This document shows, one piece after another, positions 56,758 through 64,000 of a DNA stretch of 64,000 bases. The notes under the pieces are model-generated. The model saw nothing but the letters and a program-made list of their open reading frames with translations. It did no database searches and was not told the origin of the DNA. This stretch comes from Laburnicola sp. R22_1 (Eukaryota > Ascomycota > Dothideomycetes > Pleosporales > Didymosphaeriaceae), in NCBI GenBank assembly GCA_014281115.1, contig JACONQ010000007.1, forward strand, positions 1,364,001 through 1,428,000. The letters run 5' to 3'. A program made the translations under genes and the position numbers. Positions within the stretch are counted from its first letter, which is position 1. Each line of letters begins with the position of its first letter.

Positions 56758-59700
56758 CAGACTTGCTATCAGTCAGGTAACTCAGTTCGAACTGACTGAA
56801 CTGACTGCCAAGACTCAGTTCAGTCAGTCAGTTCTTGAGGTCGCTGGACGTCAGTCCAGTCAGTTTAGAGGCCTCCGGACTGACTGAACTGACTGATGTT
56901 GGACTGACGTTGGCTGTTTTTGAAGTAGAATTTTGCAGTTGTGATAGCCACATCTGGTGCGGCTTCGAAGCCGCTAGTCCTGGATATATAGGCACTAATC
57001 CTATATGAGTTAAAATATATAGCATTAAGCCAATCAGAGTTTGTAAAGGTACGCTAGCCGCACCTAGCAAGCCTTTCGCGTCGCGTCGCGTCGCGTCTGC
57101 TAAACACGACACTATACTACTGTTACTATACTACTGTTTAATATACTTCATGTCTACTCCCTCTAATTCAGACCTTCGCTGCCTTGTAGAATACGACAAG
57201 TGCAATCCTCCTCTACTATCGCTATCGAACGCGCCTACTGTTGGCGATACTGCGGGCGAGGCACAGGCGGACTTCCCCAACAACAGCGACGACAACAACA
57301 ATTACAATAGGCTTAATTTTAAGCGTGTGCCGTACCTTAAGCAGCGCCAAGTTAAGCGCAATAGTCGCGGTGGGCCAAAAAGCTGGATCTACCGCCATAG
57401 CTGGGCCGTCTGGCACCGCAAGTATAAGAAGAACTACTGGCTTTGCTAGTACTGCCATTAACAACAGAAGTAGGAGGCTTGCTATAAGGCTAACAGCACT
57501 ATAAACGCCGGCCAACACCTCTTAAGCAACAAGCCTAGACACTTACACGGACCTAACAGACCTATACTAATTACTAGCCAGAAAGGCAATATTATAGGCG
57601 CGCTCGCAAAGTCCTAAGTACATATTATAAGGTCTAAAGGGATAGAGGTATCGCAAGAGGTGGCAAACGAGATAGTAATAAGCTTTTTAATCTCTTAATT
57701 TTAGAACGCGCTAAAGAACTAGGTAGTCGCAGACAACCAGAGCCTTCGCGTAATAGAAACGCCGCAGTTTCGAGCCATAATTGTGGTTGTGAGCCTACTA
57801 GCTGAAGCCCTCCTTTAGCGTAGCCACCAAACGCTCCGCGATTATATTATTGCTAAGTATAACACATATATACTAGCTGTTGCTAACTACCTTTGCAAAG
57901 CCTGGTCGCTTATACACATATTATTTAATAACTAGACTTTACCTAGTAGGCAGTATGCTTTTACTAGCCTCTGCGTACATTACCTTAACAGCGAGGGCAA
58001 GCTAGTTGACCACCTACTTAGGTTGCCTGAGCTATATGGAGCGCACACTGGCAATAATATTGCTGCTATAGCAATAACAATACTTTAGCTATTTAGTGTT
58101 AACAACACAAGTGTTAGTTACTTTGTGCTTAATAATGCAAGTAACAATAATACTGCAGTTAAGTCCTTAGCAGAGGAGTTTGGCTTTATCGCAAGCGAGC
58201 GGCGGCTGCGGTGCTACTGCCATATACTCAACCTAGGCGCGCAATTAGTAATTTGGGGCAAAGATTGTAGCGCGTACAAGAATGACGCCGCCCACCTTAA
58301 GGACAAGAAGAAGTACATGGATGAGTGGCGCAAATACAGTCCTATTAGCGTCCTCTTTAATATGATTGCGTCTATATGCACGCCTTAAACTCGACAACTA
58401 CTAGAGTAACTACAGCGCGAGGAGGCAGAGTCTCTAGGTATTACACCTTACATCCAGCAGCTTGTTAAGCCTGTTAAGACCCACTAGAATAGCTATTTTA
58501 GCACGTTTATGCGCGCAGCTAAGCTACACAGCCCTATTAATAGCTATATTAAGTGTAAACTTAAGGAGTATAGTGCTGCAACAGCACCCTTATGGCGCCA
58601 GAAAAACCGCGAGCAGCTGCCCGCTGCGCAGCCGCGACTATATATACGTAAAGGCGGTCTAAGCGGCAAGGACTAGGCGACAGTAACAGAGTACATTTGA
58701 CTCCTTAAGCTATTTGCTAAAGCTACACAGCTACTTAAAGGCCACAGACAATACAGCTGCTATGGCGCTATTTGGGAAGTTCTAGTAATATTTAAGTGGC
58801 TTCTTGACCAGCTTAAGGCTCTTAAAGACTATCTTAAGGATGTAAATTACGAAGATCTGGACGCGCCTAAAGATTATCTTGTTACAAACGTCAACCTTGC
58901 GCACAGTAAACTTGCTAAGTACTACGCAAAATTTAACAACGCGCCTGTCTACTACACTGCTACAATACTACACCCGCACTATAAGCACTACCTCTTAGCG
59001 CTCTGGAAGGTACCCAACACCTATGTTACTGCCCGTGACGGTGTTTACTATCGCGACAGCTGGCTTAATAATAACTACTAGGCATTCCTGCGCATGTGGC
59101 AGGGGCGAAAGGACGCCGCAGCTATTCTAGCTTAGATAGTGACGCCGCTGCATAAGAAGTCCTAGCTAGGGTTCTTAACATTGCGATTAGCTTTTCTATA
59201 GTTGATAATTAAGCAAAGTATACAGTAGGTAGAGGCAAGTCTTACGGAGGATGAGTATAAGATTTGGAAGCGGCAGCCAGCGTTAGCTAAGGAGGATTGG
59301 CTGTCTCTTAATCCGCTTCTATACTGGGAGTTAGTTGCTAGGCAATTCCCTATACTCTTAAAGTTTGCTATTAACGTTCTAACAATACTAGCAGCAGTGG
59401 CAGACTGTAAGCGGACTTTTAGCGAGCTTGGCGACATGTTAGGCACGCGGAGACTCTATATAAAGCCAGAGCTTGTTTCAGCTTTGCAGAGTTTAAAGAG
59501 CTAGAAGAGGCTTAGTATACAGCCAATAACTACGTCAGCTTTGGGGTTAGCGCGTACACTATTAGAGGAAGAAATCTCAAAAATATAGGAGCAGTTATCT
59601 TAGTTTAACGTTAGGTAACTCAGTTTAGTCAGTCTAGTCAGTCCGCAGGCGGCGGCGACATCAGTTCAGTCAGTTAGTTTTAACTCAATTGAAAAGTCTT

Positions 59701-59794
59701 GGCAGTCAGTCCAGTCCAGTTCAGTGACCTCACGACGTCAGTTCAGTCAGTCCGGAGCTCTCTGGACTGACTGAACTGACTGATAGCAACTCTG
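56758..59794 (+). mobile_element. hAT transposon, 3,037 bp
   Basis: Terminal inverted repeats CAGACTTGCTATCAGTCAG (left) and CAGAGTTGCTATCAGTCAG (right, inverted) are 19 bp with one mismatch. The 8-bp target duplication GCTCTAAG lies at 56,750-56,757 and 59,795-59,802. Both ends carry dense subterminal clusters of ACTGAACTGACTG and its complement (56,770-56,915 and 59,615-59,785), the usual binding array for a hAT transposase. It contains one damaged transposase gene. Confidence 0.95.
57150..59607 (+). pseudogene. hAT transposase with multiple nonsense codons
   Basis: ATG 57,150 begins MSTPSNSDLRCLVEYDKC. A BED-type zinc-finger region follows (KSWIYRHSWAVWHRKYKKNY, then a C..C pair and a later H..H). 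The catalytic RNase-H-like part includes LRCYCHILNLGAQLVIWG near 58,210. The C-terminal dimerisation domain is intact (DCKRTFSELGDMLGTRR and YIKPELVSALQSL at 59,400-59,505). Many TAG/TAA codons interrupt the gene from 57,447 on, mostly replacing probable Gln or Trp, so it is RIP-damaged, though far less than the 1-20 kb compartment. Confidence 0.88.
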
Positions 59795-61640
59795 GCTCTA
59801 AGCGAAAAGACACCGTTAATGGAAGCTCCGGATCCGCATTCCATACCGTGCCTCCATCGACCACCATAGGCATGTCTATATTAATTAGTCTACCTTATCT
59901 TATCACGCATAAAGATTGCAACACAAGCAACCATTAGCAACGTCTTGCCTATACACTCCAGCCAAGGTTCCTATCTACCTTTTGTATAGATAGCGGTATG
60001 CATGTCGCAGCGGCAAAAGTTACATAATATTAAGCCAGAGGCCATGCCAGCTATATCTATTAGGAACTCCATTACTGCGAGGCAGACACAGCTAGAGAAC
60101 AGGGCCAGGGGTCTTTCTATTAGACACTGCGTTGCTGTTAGAAGCGGGAGGCACAGCCGTGACATAACCCTGGAGAAGAGGGTTCAAGTCTGCCTTGCAC
60201 AATTGAAACACTAAAGATAGGGGAGACATGGTTCCCTGCAAGCTTAATGCCTCTGACCTAATGCTTCTAATTAAAGGCATAGCAGGCCATTACAAAAGGG
60301 GGGCGTTGGCCGAAGCGACCCCAAACTAGGTATGGCTCTCTACCGCCCACATGACACGGCACAGAATGGGGCATCCCAGCGTGGAAGAATAGATCCAGAC
60401 AGGCGGTGGCTTAGTGTTTAAAGATGCCACCTGTGGACAGAACATAGGTGGCACACAGATTAAACGGCTAATACCAGATCCTTTTCCATTTAAGGCTCAA
60501 GCTATAACTATACAAACATCAGGCTGTTTCCTGTTGTGCATTATAAACTCGCATAGGCTTCTACTTTTTACATTCCCAGACATTCATAGGCTGTTCAGTT
60601 GTACTGCTCCCTCTACATCACTATTCCCAGAACGAGCTAAGCGTCTAACAGACTCAATAACGCGATGCTTGATAGTACTCATACACAGAGCGAACATGTT
60701 TACCACCTACACAAGTATACAAGTCTATCCAGGTTAGATTATGTAATCTCAGGAGGTGGAGACGCACAAGAAGGATACTCTGACAAAGATTACTTATATT
60801 CCAGTCGGCAATCGATAGACTGTAAAAGACTATCGCTCCACACATCTAACATAACGCTGCAACTGCGTTAACACCGATCAATAGTATTAGCCAGCGTTAA
60901 TATGTAAGGCTGCACTACTCAGAGAGCAAGTGGGTTTGTTGAGTGTCGCACCAAAGCGCCAATGACACCAAGGATGCTATGGTAACACATAAGAGTAGTG
61001 CGTACTTGTAAATGAAGTTGTCCCTGCCCAGAATAAGGGGGGTTCAGAAAGGGAGAAAAAGGACTCTACCGCGTCCGGAAGGCAATAGCAGGCGTGAGAA
61101 AGATGATACTACCATAGGCTAGCCATATAGCCCATTGCGGAAGGTTGAACCCATGGAAGGTCTAGGTAAGCTACTAGTATGAGTTCGTGAAGCAATCGTT
61201 AGGGAACATGCTCAAATTTGTGCCGACAAACAGCTGAAGGGTACACAGGATGACTAGGTCAAGCTAATAGGGATGGGGTTAGTGTCTCTGAACACATCCT
61301 TTGCGCAATACACAGCAGGTTCTCAGTGGTATCTAAATTAAAGAGACGACTATTGTTGACTTCCACAACTACAGCCACTCCAATTAACCATTGTATTACA
61401 TACTACCCAAGAGAAGTAAAGTGTTCTGAGGCCTCATAGGGAAAAGTATATCTTCGGATCTAACTGTTTCTGGAAGTAAGTCGACATTATTTCGTCATCG
61501 AGCCGCGGAAAATATTGTGTATGAAGCCCTACAATGTTCTTCTATGCCTGCTTCTTTAGTATCCTGCTGTGCCTTATAGCGGAAATTATATATATAACTA
61601 CCCTACCAAGGCGGTGGAACGTCTTTTGGTCTGCTCTAGC
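59795..61640. other. Long stretch without a supported gene
   Basis: Moderate GC with short chance frames. At 60,414-60,737 a plus frame of about 107 codons starts without conserved features, and the minus strand there is also open in places. A tRNA-like 3' half (GGTTCAAGTCTGCC) near 60,180 was examined and rejected. Its relation to the transposons is unclear. Confidence 0.4.
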
Positions 61641-61964
61641 ATGTTTTCCTTAAATATGGCCGGTCTTGAGTGGTCTGAAACTGAAGAATTACTTATTATT
61701 TACTTCAAATGCTTTGAATACAAAGACGAAAGGGTGGCCACCATACTCAGCGCAAAAATGGGAACGCAGCGAACTCTTATGGCTGTTTGGAGCAAATTGT
61801 CCGAATTGAGGGGGAGGAGAGAGCTCTACGACAGCAATTGGGGAGTATGGATTACAGATAAGATAAACAACCGCATTTCCCGGCTGCCGGAAGCACATCA
61901 CTTCCTCTTCGTAAGTCTAAATTTAACAAAATGAGAGTGATTCTTTGGCTAACTTTAGGTATAG
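61641..61964 (+). CDS. Small Myb/SANT-like protein
   Basis: ATG 61,641 (or 61,656) opens MAGLEWSETEELLIIYFKCF and continues VATILSAKMGTQRTLMAVWSKL with a conserved final ELYDSN..VW. The WSETEELLI...VW spacing fits a divergent Myb/SANT or trihelix DNA-binding module found in many small fungal proteins. A 48-bp intron (61,911-61,958; GTAAGT, branch GCTAAC, acceptor TTTAG) is followed at once by GTA TAG, so the product is about 91 residues. It is isolated among transposon remains and may be a fragment or a domesticated transposon domain. Confidence 0.55.
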
Positions 61965-64000
61965 CGCATAGATATCTAATTCGCAATCGCTTCCAACACT
62001 GGAATGAATAGTCTAGATAGTCTGTTGGGGGTTGGCGTCGCTTTCTCCCAAAAGAGAATTTAAAAAACTTCATTTTGTAACGTCGGAGGATTGAGCCGGA
62101 GAGGGTGTAGTCAAACGCGGTTCGGACAAGGATTTGTTGTAATTAATTTACGTTGTTCTTCAACCCATTTCTCAACCCGTTCGGTTTTCTCGCGCGCCGA
62201 CACAATGTAATGAATGTTAATGGGGTATTTGGGTAGTTGTGTCGCCGGTCCGTTTTCTCTACGGGTGTATACAGGGCTTTTTATTAGTGCTCTAACTGTG
62301 GAGGCGTCGAGGCTAGTTGATTGCGGTGACAAATCAATCGTGGTGCAAGAGGAATTGTCGTGGGTTGGGTTGGTAGGAGTTGTATCAAGCTTCGGCAAAG
62401 TGCTGTGACTCTGGTGGGCCATGGTCTGCAGACAAAGATAACCTCGATACTAATCCGCTAAGCTATCATTTCGCTCTATATATACTCACTATAGGTACAA
62501 GGGCGTTCATAAATGCGTTACACAGCTCAATAGACATGTGCCATCATACACTGTGCCACCCAGATAGCCATGCCTATAGCGTGGCGGTCCCAACCAGTGA
62601 GGGACGAAACACTTAGAGAAGGGCTAGCCATCTTTCGCTCGTATCTAGGCTTTAAAAAGCGGGGCTCTTTTGCTTTTTAAGCGTATAGTTTTAACTAGTT
62701 TCTCCTTTAGTTTAAGATGAAGGCGGAATGGAGACGCAGCGCTGTATGGCATGAACCTGGCCAACTTCTTCCGCTGTAATCTGCATGCGCATCCATCAAG
62801 CAACGCGCCAATTTCGAAACTTTCCCTAATTGGTATAGACATACAGCGCGTCTTGCACAAACACAGCAAGTTAGTAAGCATTTTTGCATACGCAGAAGGA
62901 GCAACACCGTTAAGATACAACAATAATACTACTGCCCTGGGGAAGAAGACAGTAAGTAGAATAAAAGTTGCTGGAAGGTACTTAATTTAGCAGGTTTAAA
63001 AAAATAGTACAAAGTTCAAGCATTCTAGCAAATACATAATCCTCCCAGCATTTATTACTCTTACTCTTAAACTCCCAATAGTTGTAAGCTGCTTTGTAGA
63101 TGGGCTTGACTATTAATCCACAAAGTATACTGCGGTTCTTAAAATCCTTCGCAACCATACGCCTTGCTTGAAATTCGCCAAGGAACATGGCGCCTTGGAG
63201 GTCCGCCTTAAGCATGCACCAGTTTAGTCGTGTGCTAATCTTATAGGGTTGAGTTGCTTGCAAAGTGACGAGAGAGGCTACTAATAGGAGCCATAGTTAA
63301 GAAGCTTGGCTAGGAATGTTGCTTCTTCTTGCCGCCCTTAATAGAGCCACGCTATAAAGAGAGGGATGGCACTTTTCCTGTCTAATAAGTAGGCCTGCGG
63401 TAGTCTAGACTGCTTAATATATCCACCTTGCTGGACAGCCACGCGTTTAGATGCTAGCGATAGATTTGGTATAATAGCCAACAGTTTATCCGAATAGTTT
63501 CGCCATTAGGGAGCGGTTAGAACTGCCTCTAATTAGCGTTCCCCAAGGTTGTTTGGAGGATAAAAAGATGCATACCATTAGCAACAATAGACAGGGGAGC
63601 TTCCGCACACTGTATCTGGCCCTTGTACTAAAGACCAGGGGTGGAGGTCCCACGCATAAGTACTCCGCTTGCATAGACAATACGCAGTCTAGAACAGTTC
63701 ACACAAACTCGCAATCAAAGGCGCCATGTCCTCGTCTTATCAACATGCCGTATGCAAAAGGTTGTTACAGCGTTCTAGGTGCACAGCTTGCCAAGGCTAT
63801 TGCAATCTGTTTGGGTACGCGTGTAATAACTGTGTATGGATCTGGTGCAGACTATGCTAGAAGGAAGAGATTATACAGGTATTCTATGTTAGTGCCTAAT
63901 CTTAAAAAGCACTAATTTCTATAGTTACAGCGGAGGACATTGTCTAATATTTAGTACTGAATGACGTGGAAATACAACAAATAAGCATAAGCAAGGGTAG
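61965..64000. other. Terminal stretch without a supported gene
   Basis: A minus-strand frame at 62,422-62,111 (about 103 codons, Thr/Ser/Pro-rich, then REKTERVEKWVEEQRKL) looks mildly coding. A plus frame at 63,553-63,915 reads KGCYSVLGAQLAKAIAICLG. Neither is recognised, and both may be gene debris. No repeats with clear boundaries were seen. Confidence 0.4.

Noticed and set aside
60076..60208. Possible tRNA: GCGAGGC near 60,076 and GGTTCAAGTCTGCC..TTGC near 60,180
   Set aside because: The two halves are about 130 bp apart, the T-stem does not pair properly and no anticodon arm was found.

Overview
The window reads as a filamentous ascomycete (Pezizomycotina) chromosome, possibly Dothideomycetes. 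The support is short introns of about 47-70 bp with GTRNGT donors, CTRAC-type branch sites and YAG acceptors; Pezizomycotina-type protein families; and dense C-to-T/G-to-A damage of the CpA>TpA kind left by repeat-induced point mutation (RIP). RIP turns Gln and Trp codons into TAG/TAA stops and makes sequence AT-rich. Species assignment is inference.

Region 1 (1-20,672) is an AT-rich RIP compartment with no open genes. It still holds legible relics: a Ty3/gypsy chromodomain retrotransposon with its domains in order (about 2,280-7,510), several mutated coding relics on the minus strand, a roughly 3-kb imperfect palindrome (12,628-15,703) with a minisatellite in its centre, a RIP-mutated histone H3-like pseudogene (16,770-17,245), and three copies of a 200-275-bp retroposon-like repeat, two of them between perfect 14- and 16-bp direct repeats.

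Region 2 (20,673-32,690) starts at an abrupt base-composition border and looks like a decaying fungal innate-immunity/allorecognition cluster. A 5'-truncated gasdermin-like pore-former faces a subtilisin-like (S8) protease gene, the gene pair known from the het-Q type of fungal cell-death system. Next come a VIT/von Willebrand A protein broken by a deletion and frameshifts, and an ankyrin protein with an NLR-type N-terminal domain that a hAT-type MITE has split.

Region 3 (34,022-44,812) is ordinary conserved sequence: the ubiquitin-activating enzyme E1, a secreted-stalk cysteine-rich single-pass membrane protein, a phytanoyl-CoA dioxygenase-like protein, a membrane-anchored Grx6/7-like glutaredoxin, and two tail-to-tail genes sharing a cysteine-rich N-terminal signature.

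Region 4 (45,600-64,000) is transposon-rich but much less RIP-mutated. It has a 2.1-kb pogo/Fot-like element, an AT-rich insertion, an old-yellow-enzyme gene cut off after 41 codons by an LTR, a 3.3-kb pogo-like element carrying a nested 1.5-kb Tc1/mariner element, a second hAT-type MITE inside a decayed gene, and a 3.0-kb hAT element. Target-site duplications are visible for most of these, so insertion boundaries are base-precise. A small Myb/SANT-like gene lies near the end. No convincing tRNA, rRNA or CRISPR array was found.
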